This document shows positions 26,562 to 35,400 of a DNA stretch of 50,976 nt, piece after piece. Numbering within the stretch: position 1 is the first letter of the stretch; the number at the start of each line of letters is the position of its first letter. Source of the DNA: Pseudoalteromonas sp. 3D05 (GTDB lineage: Bacteria; Pseudomonadota; Gammaproteobacteria; Enterobacterales; Alteromonadaceae); contig NZ_PDUS01000024.1 of NCBI RefSeq assembly GCF_002723455.1, positions 763 through 51,738 on the forward strand, in the 5' to 3' direction. The notes beneath the pieces are model-generated. The model saw only the letters and a program-made list of their open reading frames with translations, was not told where the DNA came from and made no database searches. Made by a program: the position numbers and the translations under genes.

Positions 26562-27539
26562 TTAATGACATACCTGCGTTAATGCTTTTGCTAATTTTAG
26601 ACTGCTTATTTTCCAAGGCTGTTTTTGTGCGGTTAAATCAATTGAAACCCTTGCGATATCATTAAACAAGTAGTCTCCTGGCGCATTCAATCTCGTTAAG
26701 TGTTCACTTAACTGCTGCTGGCAAAAGGGCCCTGTGTCACCATGTATTACCAAAACAGGCTTGGCAACAGACTGTGCAAACTCAGCAAGTGCTTCTCGGT
26801 ATACTTTAAATCCATCACACTGTTTCACCACCGTTTTGCTGCAGGCCGGCTGTATTGTACCGTGAGTATATATATCGGCTTGGAACCCTATAACGTAAGC
26901 TTTCGCTAATGGGTCTGCACGTGACAACCACTCGAGGTTTAACTTATCACGTTGCTGCGCAGCCTGATTCGCCAACGCTTTATCTGTTTTTAATACTTGC
27001 CGACGGCCGTTATGAGTCCCTGCAATATGTAAGGTCATAAATTCAACCCCCGCAAGTTGCCAACGTGCATTCTCGACCATGGTGTGCTGTGTTTTATATT
27101 TCGCTAACCGACTTGCTTGATTTAGGTAGCCTGGCGTGTACATCAAGCGCTTCACAAATGCTAAACGTTCAAGTTCATCAAAACGAGGTTTTAAACTATT
27201 ACGGTCACAGTCAGTCCACTCATTATCGCCTGGGGTATATATAAATGGCCTACTTGTCAGCCCTCTTAATAGCTTTTTATTACTCATTAGAAGCTCATTT
27301 GTACAGGGCTCTGAACCGGCTTTTATATCGCCTAGATGCATCAGAAATGAATGGGGTGTCTGCTGTATTTTTTTGGCTAAAATACCATTTTTATTCAGGC
27401 TCACCTTATCCACAGAAGTGTATGGCATATCAGCAATAACTAAAAAGTCAGTATCGGTTGCAGAGTTTAGCGGCTCGCTCACCAAGGCTGGGCTGTTAGA
27501 TAAAACCTGCAATACAGTTAACATTAGAAGCATATTCAT
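26562..27539 (-). CDS. secreted calcineurin-like phosphoesterase-type protein
   Basis: A 325-residue protein with an N-terminal signal-like hydrophobic stretch. Metallophosphoesterase-like motifs appear in order: FLVIADMPY, MHLGDIKAG, YTPGDNEWTDC and a C-terminal VIHGDTGPF. The first motif has Met-Pro instead of the usual D-x-H, so the metal site may be altered. Paired cysteines fit a periplasmic location. The substrate is unknown. It is convergent with barA, with stop codons 17 bases apart. Confidence 0.65.
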   Translation of the reverse strand: MNMLLMLTVLQVLSNSPALVSEPLNSATDTDFLVIADMPYTSVDKVSLNKNGILAKKIQQTPHSFLMHLGDIKAGSEPCTNELLMSNKKLLRGLTSRPFIYTPGDNEWTDCDRNSLKPRFDELERLAFVKRLMYTPGYLNQASRLAKYKTQHTMVENARWQLAGVEFMTLHIAGTHNGRRQVLKTDKALANQAAQQRDKLNLEWLSRADPLAKAYVIGFQADIYTHGTIQPACSKTVVKQCDGFKVYREALAEFAQSVAKPVLVIHGDTGPFCQQQLSEHLTRLNAPGDYLFNDIARVSIDLTAQKQPWKISSLKLAKALTQVCH

Positions 27540-27609
27540 TCCAAAAGGCTAAAACTATGTTTCAGTTAACCACTTTATAAACATAATTAAAAGAAACGGC
27601 TTTTTCAAT

Positions 27610-27875
27610 TATACCCAAACCACCTCAAGATGCAGAATTCAGCGTTTCACAGGGGCTTAATATCAAGGCGTTACTTTGCAATAATGGCCATCCCTTTTCA
27701 GAAGGAACAACGATGAGAGTAAGTGCCTGTGAAGCGCCCAGCGGGTTGGTTTAAAAGCGATTTATACTGCGTTATCGATTTTAACAATAGAACCACTATT
27801 ACTTGCAATCAATGCCTTGCCTAAATCGCTTTTAATTCCAACTGAAAACTCGCATCTTGAGGTGGCTTGGGTATA
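27610..27875. mobile_element. MITE-like element, copy 1
   Basis: A 266-base element without coding capacity. Its ends, starting TATACCCAAACCACCTC and ending GAGGTGGCTTGGGTATA, are 24-base inverted repeats with one mismatch. Two large inner hairpins are visible: 27642-27659 with 27720-27737 (15 of 18 pairs), and a perfect TTAAAAGCGATTTA / TAAATCGCTTTTAA at 27751-27764 and 27822-27835. TA at both outer ends fits a TA target duplication, as in IS630/mariner-type MITEs. It fills most of the 438-base gap before the next gene. Confidence 0.8.
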
Positions 27876-27977
27876 TGAAAACACTTTTTCTTTTCGATAT
27901 CCCGCGCAAAACTACCCCCTTAGCATATAATTGAGGTAAGATAAAAATTATTAGCTTTGAAACCAGAGACCTGAACC

Positions 27978-28736
27978 ATGATCGTTTCTATTATTATTGT
28001 GTTGATAGTTGCACTAATCGTCATTGCCCTATGGGTGAGTGCCGTACAACAACATAAAGAGAAACAAGAAACAGAGCGTCGCAAAGAGCTCACAAAACAA
28101 AAAAAGATCATAGAAGAATCTGAAGACGTACTTCTCAACAGTGCTAACATTCCTATGTCTGAAGGGGTGCTGCGTGTAATTCAACGTCGTATTTATGATG
28201 CGCTTACTGAGATGGTTCAGTTATCCCCCTCTTCAAAAGAACTTAAAAACCGTTTGAATGAATCCAAAACGCGATTATCCAATCAAGTGGATTCAAATGA
28301 ATCTGAAAATCTGGCATTACCTGATAACGACAAACAACTCATTGCACTTATTCAAGGTATAAAGAAGTTAAGAGCCCTTTTACGCTCTGAGCACGGGAAA
28401 GGTAAAGTGGATAGCCAAACATTTGTTGCTGAAGACAAACGAATGGAGAAGCTACAATTAAAAATAAACATAGAGAGTCAGATTAAACGCGGTTTATCTG
28501 CTCGTTCAGCTAATATGGTTGGTTCAGCTCGGCAATATTTTGAAAAAGCATACGCAACTATCTCCGCAGTTCCTTACACTGATGATTATGTTAATAACAA
28601 AAGGCAAGAACTTGAGGGGTATTTAGAAGCCATAAGTACGGAACTAAAAGCTTCTAATGCAACAGCACTGAAAAAGAAAACTGAGGAAGAGCAAGACGAT
28701 TTAGATGTCTTATTTGCACCAAAGAAAAAGTGGTAA
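27978..28736 (+). CDS. membrane-anchored coiled-coil protein of unknown function
   Basis: I do not recognise a family. The 252 residues have one N-terminal membrane helix (about 2-23), then a highly charged helical region KEKQETERRKELTKQKK with coiled-coil character, a helical bundle-like body, and an acidic-then-basic tail DDLDVLFAPKKKW. About 90 percent should be cytoplasmic. It stands alone between a MITE-like element and a convergent permease gene. Its last codons form one arm of a terminator hairpin. Confidence 0.75.
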   Translation: MIVSIIIVLIVALIVIALWVSAVQQHKEKQETERRKELTKQKKIIEESEDVLLNSANIPMSEGVLRVIQRRIYDALTEMVQLSPSSKELKNRLNESKTRLSNQVDSNESENLALPDNDKQLIALIQGIKKLRALLRSEHGKGKVDSQTFVAEDKRMEKLQLKINIESQIKRGLSARSANMVGSARQYFEKAYATISAVPYTDDYVNNKRQELEGYLEAISTELKASNATALKKKTEEEQDDLDVLFAPKKKW

Positions 28737-28750
28737 CCCACTTTTTCTTT
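28721..28750. terminator. bidirectional terminator overlapping a stop codon
   Basis: A perfect 13-bp stem, AAAGAAAAAGTGG/CCACTTTTTCTTT, has a TAAC loop. Its left arm encodes the final Lys-Lys-Lys-Trp codons of the plus-strand gene and the loop holds its stop codon. It can also terminate the convergent permease gene. Confidence 0.75.
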
Positions 28751-28759
28751 GTTTACAGG

Positions 28760-30052
28760 CTACGATAAAAACGCAAACTTAATTACAAACATCACCGTTA
28801 AAATCCACACACTGACACTAACTTCATCACGTTTACCGCAAAGCACTTTCACCGCAGTATAAGAAATAAAGCCCAAAGCAATACCATGAGCAATTGAAAA
28901 AGTAAGCGGCGTCATCAGTAAAACAACACTGACAGGTATAGCATCTGTCATATCATCCCAGTTCACAAGCTTAAGGTTTTGTAACATCAACACTGCTACA
29001 TATAAAATAGCGCCTGCAGTAGCATATGCGGGGACCATTTGTGCAAGTGGTGCAAAAAACATCATCAATAAAAAACAGATACCAACTACAACTGCCGTAA
29101 GACCTGTGCGCCCTCCTACAGACACACCTGCCACAGATTCAATATAAGACGTTGTTGTTGATGTGCCTAACATAGAGCCAGCTATCGTTGCCGTACTATC
29201 AGCACTCAATGCACGACCAAGGCGGGGCATATTACCTTTCTCATCTGCAAGCCCTGCTTTTTGAGTCACCGCAACTAACGTGCCCGAGGTATCGAATAAA
29301 TCAACAAACAAAAATGCAAATATCACGCTCAACATCGATAGCTCAAGTGCAGCTGCGAAGTCTAATTGCATAAAGGTAGGAACAATCGAAGGCGGCATTG
29401 ACACAACACCTTGATACTCAACTAAGCCAAAGCCAAGCGCGATTAAAGTCACTGCTAATATGCTAATCAGCACACCACTTTTAAAGTCTCTATAAAGCAA
29501 CGCTGCTATGATGAAAAAACTAAAAATTGCGAGTAAAGGTCCTGCTTCGGTGATATCACCTAATTGAACAAATGTCGCCGGGCTTGCAACAATAATTCCT
29601 GCATTTTTTAGTGCAATAAGCGCTAAAAATGCACCAATTCCCGTCGCAATAGCTTGTTTGAGCACCAACGGAATCGCATTAATAATCCACTCTCTGACCT
29701 TAAACAAACTCAATAGTAAAAAGATACACCCCGACATAAACACCGCACCAAGCGCAGCTTGCCATGTATACCCCATACCTAAAACGACTCCGTAGGTAAA
29801 AAATGCATTTAATCCCATTCCTGGTGCTAATGCTAATGGGTAATTTGCCCAAAACCCCATAATAAAACACCCTATCGCTGCTGCGATACAGGTCGCAACA
29901 AACGCCGCGCCTTGATCCATTCCAGCTTCAGCAAGCATAGCGGGGTTCACAAAAACAATATACACCATGGTGATAAAGGTAGTTACACCGGCAATACATT
30001 CGCGCCGAATGGATGAATTTTGCGCTCTTATTTTAAAAATGGCTTCAAGCAT
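28760..30052 (-). CDS. AzgA-type purine permease (NCS2/AzgA family)
   Basis: A 430-residue inner-membrane transporter with about 12 to 14 hydrophobic segments. The AzgA-subfamily N-terminus is clear (RRECIAGVTTFITMVYIVFV), followed by PLALAPGMGLNAFFTY and the NCS2-type motif LFDTSGTLVAVTQKAG. E. coli relatives take up adenine or guanine/hypoxanthine with protons; the exact base cannot be told. The last 98 bases upstream show no purine riboswitch or clear PurR box. Confidence 0.88.
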   Translation of the reverse strand: MLEAIFKIRAQNSSIRRECIAGVTTFITMVYIVFVNPAMLAEAGMDQGAAFVATCIAAAIGCFIMGFWANYPLALAPGMGLNAFFTYGVVLGMGYTWQAALGAVFMSGCIFLLLSLFKVREWIINAIPLVLKQAIATGIGAFLALIALKNAGIIVASPATFVQLGDITEAGPLLAIFSFFIIAALLYRDFKSGVLISILAVTLIALGFGLVEYQGVVSMPPSIVPTFMQLDFAAALELSMLSVIFAFLFVDLFDTSGTLVAVTQKAGLADEKGNMPRLGRALSADSTATIAGSMLGTSTTTSYIESVAGVSVGGRTGLTAVVVGICFLLMMFFAPLAQMVPAYATAGAILYVAVLMLQNLKLVNWDDMTDAIPVSVVLLMTPLTFSIAHGIALGFISYTAVKVLCGKRDEVSVSVWILTVMFVIKFAFLS

Positions 30053-30150
30053 AAGTATTTTTTCATTAAACGAGTGAATAATTGCGTAATTTTACCATAG
30101 ATTTATGGAATAACAGGACAAATTACCTTTGATTAGACTAAACTTAGGCT

Positions 30151-30636
30151 GTGAATGAAAACAATAATATGCGTGGTATTATGACAGATACATCTCCAAG
30201 TGGACTTGACCTTGAGCAGCAATTAGATAATGTATTGGCGTTTATTACTCAACCGAGTAAAACAGAGCACAATGAAGGCAATACTGAAACGCCTGACAAT
30301 GTAGTTACAAAAGCACTGTATTATTTAAAAAACGATCAACCTCCGCTTGCAGCAAAATGGATGAGACTGGCCGCTATGGCAGGTAACCAACGTGCGCAGT
30401 TTTATTTAGGCTTGTTCTTCATAAAAGGCCAAGGCGTACCGCAAAGCGTATTCCATGGCGCTGTATGGCTCAGTCTCGCAAGTAGCCAAGGTTATGAACC
30501 AGCCACTACCGCATTAGCTGATTTAAGAAAGCATTTATCAACTAAACGCTATCAAGATGCTAAATGTTACGCCGCAACACTGTATGAGCAAATACATCAA
30601 CAGCAGTTTAATCATTTGATCCCCTCTACTCCCTAA
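30151..30636 (+). CDS. Sel1-repeat protein
   Basis: A 161-residue soluble protein with about two Sel1-like repeats (roughly 58-135): AAKWMRLAAMAGNQRAQFYLGLFFIKG and a second ending AVWLSLASSQGYEPA. Such repeats form helical hairpins for protein binding. No signal peptide is seen, so it is probably cytoplasmic. The start is uncertain: GTG at 30151 or ATG at 30169 or 30181, none with a strong ribosome site. It is divergent from the purine permease gene. Confidence 0.7.
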   Translation: MNENNNMRGIMTDTSPSGLDLEQQLDNVLAFITQPSKTEHNEGNTETPDNVVTKALYYLKNDQPPLAAKWMRLAAMAGNQRAQFYLGLFFIKGQGVPQSVFHGAVWLSLASSQGYEPATTALADLRKHLSTKRYQDAKCYAATLYEQIHQQQFNHLIPSTP

Positions 30637-30774
30637 TCGGCTCCAGTGAACAGGCTAATTTCAATATAAACATAAGCCACTGTTTTTAAAGCATTTAAAA
30701 TTTTAGTTTTAGAAAATAGGTAATTTAAAATCAACAATCGTTCAAAAAATAACAAATAATGCTTGCACACAACA

Positions 30775-30816
30775 ACTGTATAAACTACTGTATACACATA
30801 CTGTATAAACAACCAG
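30775..30816 (+). promoter_or_regulatory. LexA-like operator cluster upstream of sulA-like gene
   Basis: CTGTATAAACAACCAG (30801-30816) fits the LexA box CTGT-N8-ACAG with one mismatch. The sequence ACTGTATA occurs three times, at 30775, 30787 and 30800, stepping by 12 and 13 bases. This fits strong SOS repression of the downstream gene. Confidence 0.65.
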
Positions 30817-30828
30817 TGAGTGACCGTT

Positions 30829-31263
30829 ATGTTACAGCCAATTACCTTAAGAACTGTTAAAAGCTACCAACAAGATAACCTCAGTTCATCTGTCAATGTA
30901 ATCCAGATTGAAGACGAAATTTCAGCAACCTTCGAATTATTGAAAGTGCTTCATCATTACAATAGTCAAAATGCATGGACACTATTAATTGCACCCGACC
31001 ACGTGCCGAGTAAAGCATTATTAGATTCATGCTCAATCGACACATCTAAGCTGCTTGTGATCAGGCAAAAACACTTGGTGAATTTGGAGTATGTGCTTAA
31101 CTCTGCTCTTCATAACGGTAACTTTGCAGCTGTGATAACTTGGACAGATATCGTAAAAGGCAATCAGTTGGCTGATTTATCACTTAACTTAGAACATGCT
31201 TCAGCCAAGCTATATTGCTTTACAAACAATGAGTCATCAGAAGAGTTAGCGTTGGCGCAATAA
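30829..31263 (+). CDS. sulA: SulA-like SOS cell division inhibitor
   Basis: A 144-residue protein resembling SulA, which binds FtsZ and blocks septation during DNA damage. The match covers the core: LLKVLHHYNSQNAWTLLIAP, the SKALLDSCSIDTSKLLVI stretch, and LNSALHNGNFAAVITW (E. coli has RALRTGNYSVVIGW). ATG 30829 is preferred over GTG 30820 because GAG lies at proper spacing before it. LexA-like sites sit directly upstream, which supports the assignment. Overall similarity is distant. Confidence 0.72.
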   Translation: MLQPITLRTVKSYQQDNLSSSVNVIQIEDEISATFELLKVLHHYNSQNAWTLLIAPDHVPSKALLDSCSIDTSKLLVIRQKHLVNLEYVLNSALHNGNFAAVITWTDIVKGNQLADLSLNLEHASAKLYCFTNNESSEELALAQ

Positions 31264-31299
31264 ACTGTTATGCTACCCATTTTAGACTGGGTAAATAAC

Positions 31300-31782
31300 A
31301 TGGCCTCACTCTCAGACCTTCCGTGTTTATGTAATAGTAAAAAGAGTTATGCCCAATGCTGTGAAAAATTGCACTTGGGTACAGCTTATGCAACAACGCC
31401 TGAACAACTTATGCGATCTCGCTATACTGCTTATGCCATTAAAAATGCTGAGTACATATACCAAACCTATGCAAATGAAAAGCAACAAGAAAATCCACTT
31501 AATGACATTGCTGAATTTGCAATTAGTTCTCGGTTTATTAATCTTGAGATCGTGATGTCTGATCACAATGAATATAACGGCATAGTAGAGTTTTGTGCGA
31601 GCTATTTTTATAAAGACCTATTTTGCAAGCTACATGAAAAATCGCGATTTATAAAAGAAGAAAATGTCTGGAAATATTTGGATGGAGAAATATTTCCAAC
31701 CACTGAAACGCATATTGGCCGGAACGATACTTGCCCATGTGGCAGCGGCAAAAAATATAAAAAATGCCACATGAATGCTTAA
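31300..31782 (+). CDS. ychJ: YchJ family SEC-C protein
   Basis: A cytoplasmic protein of about 160 residues. The N-terminal cysteine cluster CLCNSKKSYAQCC, the family stretch PEQLMRSRYTAYA, SRFIKEENVWKYLDG and the C-terminal SEC-C motif GRNDTCPCGSGKKYKKCH all match YchJ. SEC-C motifs bind zinc; the function is unknown. An upstream ATG at 31270 exists, but 31300 fits the family start better. It follows the sulA-like gene by about 36 bases. Confidence 0.88.
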   Translation: MASLSDLPCLCNSKKSYAQCCEKLHLGTAYATTPEQLMRSRYTAYAIKNAEYIYQTYANEKQQENPLNDIAEFAISSRFINLEIVMSDHNEYNGIVEFCASYFYKDLFCKLHEKSRFIKEENVWKYLDGEIFPTTETHIGRNDTCPCGSGKKYKKCHMNA

Positions 31783-31838
31783 AAAGTACCTTAACGGTTT
31801 GAGCAATACAAAGCGCCTGGAGCAATCATCTGCTCCTC

Positions 31839-32100
31839 TATACCCAAGTCACCTCAAAATAAAAATTCAGTGTCGCACAAAGGTTCAATATCAAGGCGTT
31901 ACTTTGCAACAAGGGCAGTCCCTTTTGAGATGTAACAACACTCATAGTAAGTGCCTGTAAACGCCCTACGGGTTAGTTTAAAAGCGGATTATACTGCGTA
32001 TTGATTCTAACAATAAAACCACTATTATTTGCAATCTATGCCTTGCCTAAATCACTTTTAATTCCAACGACGCTCTTACCTTGAAGTGACTTGGCTGTAT
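31839..32100. mobile_element. MITE-like element, copy 2 (degenerate)
   Basis: A second copy of the element at 27610-27875, in the same orientation and about 262 bases long. Shared blocks include CAATATCAAGGCGTTACTTTG-like sequence, TAAGTGCCTGT and TGCCTTGCCTAAATC. Its terminal repeats (TATACCCAAGTCACCTCAA and TTGAAGTGACTTGGCTGTA) and the inner TTAAAAGCG stem carry several mismatches, so it looks older. It accounts for most of the gap between ychJ and the next gene. Confidence 0.75.
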
Positions 32101-32117
32101 TCTCTATGTAATTTCGA

Positions 32118-32336
32118 TTATAGTCGCTGGATCATCATATCTTTAATTTTCTGCGCTTTAACGAAGTGATCTAATTGATGCGTTTCAATCCACCAAGTAG
32201 CAACTTGCATTAATAACTCTGGTTCATTGTTTTTATTGGCAAAGAAGGCATAAAAAGACAAGCCAACATTGTGCCCTTTTGCATCTATTTTTTTATCACA
32301 AACGCGAATTATACGTTCCCTAATTGCATCATCCAT
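32118..32336 (-). CDS. small conserved protein of unknown function
   Basis: A 72-residue soluble protein containing GLSFYAFFANKNNEPELLM and ATWWIETHQLDHFVKA. I recall small proteins of this kind in marine gammaproteobacteria, possibly DUF6500, but am not certain. A very good ribosome site, GAGAGGAG, lies just before ATG 32336, which supports translation. It sits alone between the degenerate MITE copy and the signalling cluster on the same strand. Confidence 0.7.
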   Translation of the reverse strand: MDDAIRERIIRVCDKKIDAKGHNVGLSFYAFFANKNNEPELLMQVATWWIETHQLDHFVKAQKIKDMMIQRL

Positions 32337-32403
32337 GTTTAAAACTCCTCTCGCGCATTTAAAAGCTCCCTTAACAAAAGTTAAACTATTACTGTTAAAA
32401 TAT

Positions 32404-35400
32404 TTATAAATATTGACCCATTTGAGCTATCAGTTTTGGTAATTGCTCTTCAATAAGTTCCAACTGCTTATCAACGTTCAATTGCTTATCTTTAGCTTGT
32501 ACTTCTATTTCTGCAAAATGTTGTCTTAAGCTTTTCGCCCCTACTTCACCAGATAGCCCCTTGAGGGAATGAGCACACAGGCGAACCTCTTCATAGTTTT
32601 TATCACTGATAAACTTCTTGAGGTCTACGAACTTTTCAGGCGCTGTCACTATAAACATATTGCAAATTTTATTCAGCAACACTTCTTTATTTAAAAGCCT
32701 TGCAAGGGTCGCTTCTCTATCCCATAACTCACTAGCCTCAGACTCTGTTTGAACACTTAATTGTGCATCGTTTTCATAATTAGATAGAATCCATTTTATA
32801 AGTGTATCTTGTAGCACTTGCGTTTTAAAAGGCTTACTTACATAGTCATTCATACCCACAGATAAGCACTTTCCCTTTTCATCAATCGAAGCATTAGCTG
32901 TCATTGCTATAATAGGTATTTCCTTAAATAATGTACCTGCTTGACCAGAGCGAATCTTAAGGCATGTTTGGTAGCCATCAAGTATTGGCATTTCACAATC
33001 TATCAAAATACAACTAATTGGGTGTTCTGTTGATTCGCTTGCTTTAAGCGCTTCAAGAGCCTCCACACCATTTTCTGCTATTTTTATAATTAGCGGCAAC
33101 CCTTCAAGTACTCCACAAGCAACATCTATATTTATAGCATTATCGTCAACAATTAAAATGCTACAACCATCTATTTGTTGGATCACATTCTGTGATATCT
33201 CATTAGGCCCACTTGCCGCATCGTGAGGTTCTTTGTCCATTGGTTGCGAATAACCAATCGCTTTAAGTAAGTTTCTGTAGGTTAAAGGTTTGCTTATTGC
33301 GATAACTTTGGCTTTAATCGCTTTAGGTATTGGTTCACTTGGTTTATACAATAATGCAATTTTTATATCAGGGATCTTCAGCGTTAGTTGTTCTATAATT
33401 GAGCTTAATTGATTTGTGCTATCATCTCTCATATCCAAAAACACGAGATCATAGTGATTACGTTTAGCCCGATCCAGTTCGTTACATTGCAAAAGCTCTG
33501 CATGGCCACCTTCACTTTCAATTAGTTCACCAATAAACTCTCTTGAATGTTTATTATTATTCACCACCAGCGTATTTGTCGATTCGTAGGCCTTTTTGTC
33601 TTGCGAGGAGTGCTGACTTTGCCCCTCAATATAGACATGGAAACTAAATACACTGCCTTTATTCAAGGTTGAACTAACCTCTATGTCTCCTCCCATCATT
33701 TGGCAGAGCTGTTTGCAAATCGACAAACCGACCCCAGTACCTATGCTGGCTGCTTCTATTGAGTTATCAGCTTGATTAAAAAGCTTTGAAAGGCTATTGA
33801 GGCTGTGTCTGTCAAGGCCAACTCCTGAGTCTTCAATGCACACCGTTAGTTTTATTTGTTTGCCATTAACATCTTCTGAACTAGCGCTTACTTTTACAAA
33901 ACCTTGGTCTGTAAATTTTATTGCATTACTTATTAAGTTATTTACGATTTGTGCAAGCCTCAATGTATCCGCACTTGCACTTTTACACCTTAAGTTTCTG
34001 GTATCTAAATAAACATCAAGACCTTTATCAAAGGCACTAACAGCAGATGTTTCAACAAGTCGCTCTATCAATGTTTGTGGGTTAAACGCAATTAAATTAA
34101 ATTCTAACTGCCCTGATTCAATCTTTGATAAGTCTAAAATATCGTGAATTAAAAGGTTTAGGTTTGCAATACTCTGATCCGTTGTGGTTAACAAGTTTTG
34201 CGATTTCTCCGGTAACTCTTCTTGCTGCAATATACTTAAAGTTCTAGTTACATAATTTAGTGATGTTTTCAATTCATGGCTTATATTAGATATAAATGCA
34301 CTTTTAACATCACTATTTTTAACAGCTTGGTCTTTAGCGTGAGCCAGTGCATGTGTTCTTTTTCTAACTTTTGCTTCTAATTCAGAATTTAACCGCTTAA
34401 CTTTAATGTCCGCTTCTTTCTCTTTACTGATATCTCTCACTATTAATGCAAGGCCACTTAGCTGGTGCTCTTCAGTAAAAACCGGGCTCACTGCAATAGC
34501 AAAATGGTACGCTTTAGCAAAAATTTCGACCGCTCGCTCATCTTTAATTTGTGGCTTATTATCTTTTAAATCATTAATATAGCTATCAATCGGCAACTTA
34601 TCTAATAGTGCTATCTCAGAACTATCTCGGCCTATTGATGTTCCTCTAGAAATAGATAACAACCGCTCTGCGGTAAAATTCAGGCTAGTTAATTGCCCTG
34701 ATAAATTTAAACCAATAATGGCATCAATTGAACCATCCACAATTGCAGATGACTCTTTCCTTGCATCAGCTAACATTTGGCTTCTTATCGCATTGCGATA
34801 AAAAATATAAAGTAAGATTGACATGAAAATAACAATAATTAGCAGGAAGCTGTATGTTGAAAGTCGTTTTTGATTTATTAAGCTATCAACATGTTTCTTC
34901 GAAGTCAGTAAACTAATGTCTATATAATTGTGCTTTGTACTTGTTCTAGTTTGCACTTTTTTTGACTTTACATAGTAGTGCTCACCCTTGTCGTCTTTTT
35001 CACTTAAAGGATACAAATTCAAATATTCTGGCGGTTGAGAGTAAACATTTTGCCAGGTTATATTGGGCGCCAAATCCCTCGAAAAACGATAGCTTTCAAT
35101 AGGATGGTATATAAAGCTCCCTTTTGAATCACTTATAATTAATTGTGAGTTATTAAAAAGCGCTTGCTTTAAGCTTTCGATAAGTGCATTGGCATTTAAA
35201 TTCATAATTAAGAAGGCAAAACGCTTACCTTGCTCACTATAGATTGGCAGTACAAAACGTAACTGTGGCCTATATGGAAATGTTAGCTCGCCAAACTCTC
35301 GGTTTAACGACAGTGGAGCTAGATATATTTGACCATTAGCCAGCTGCGAACTTGGCAAAAAATAAGCCGCGTCACCTTTTGGTTGCAAAGAAAAGTCAGG

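Noticed and set aside
27136..27552. 138-residue plus-strand frame opposite the phosphoesterase-like gene
   Set aside because: Antisense to a gene with recognisable motifs and a signal peptide; its own translation shows no domain.
30053..30150. Purine riboswitch or PurR box upstream of the purine permease
   Set aside because: The short leader shows no aptamer-like stems and no convincing match to the PurR palindrome.
31831..31838. GGAGCA/TGCTCC hairpin after ychJ as a terminator
   Set aside because: The stem is short and no T-run follows it; the MITE copy begins immediately after.
31775..31960. 61-residue frame after ychJ
   Set aside because: It runs into the degenerate MITE copy and has no family-like sequence or ribosome site.
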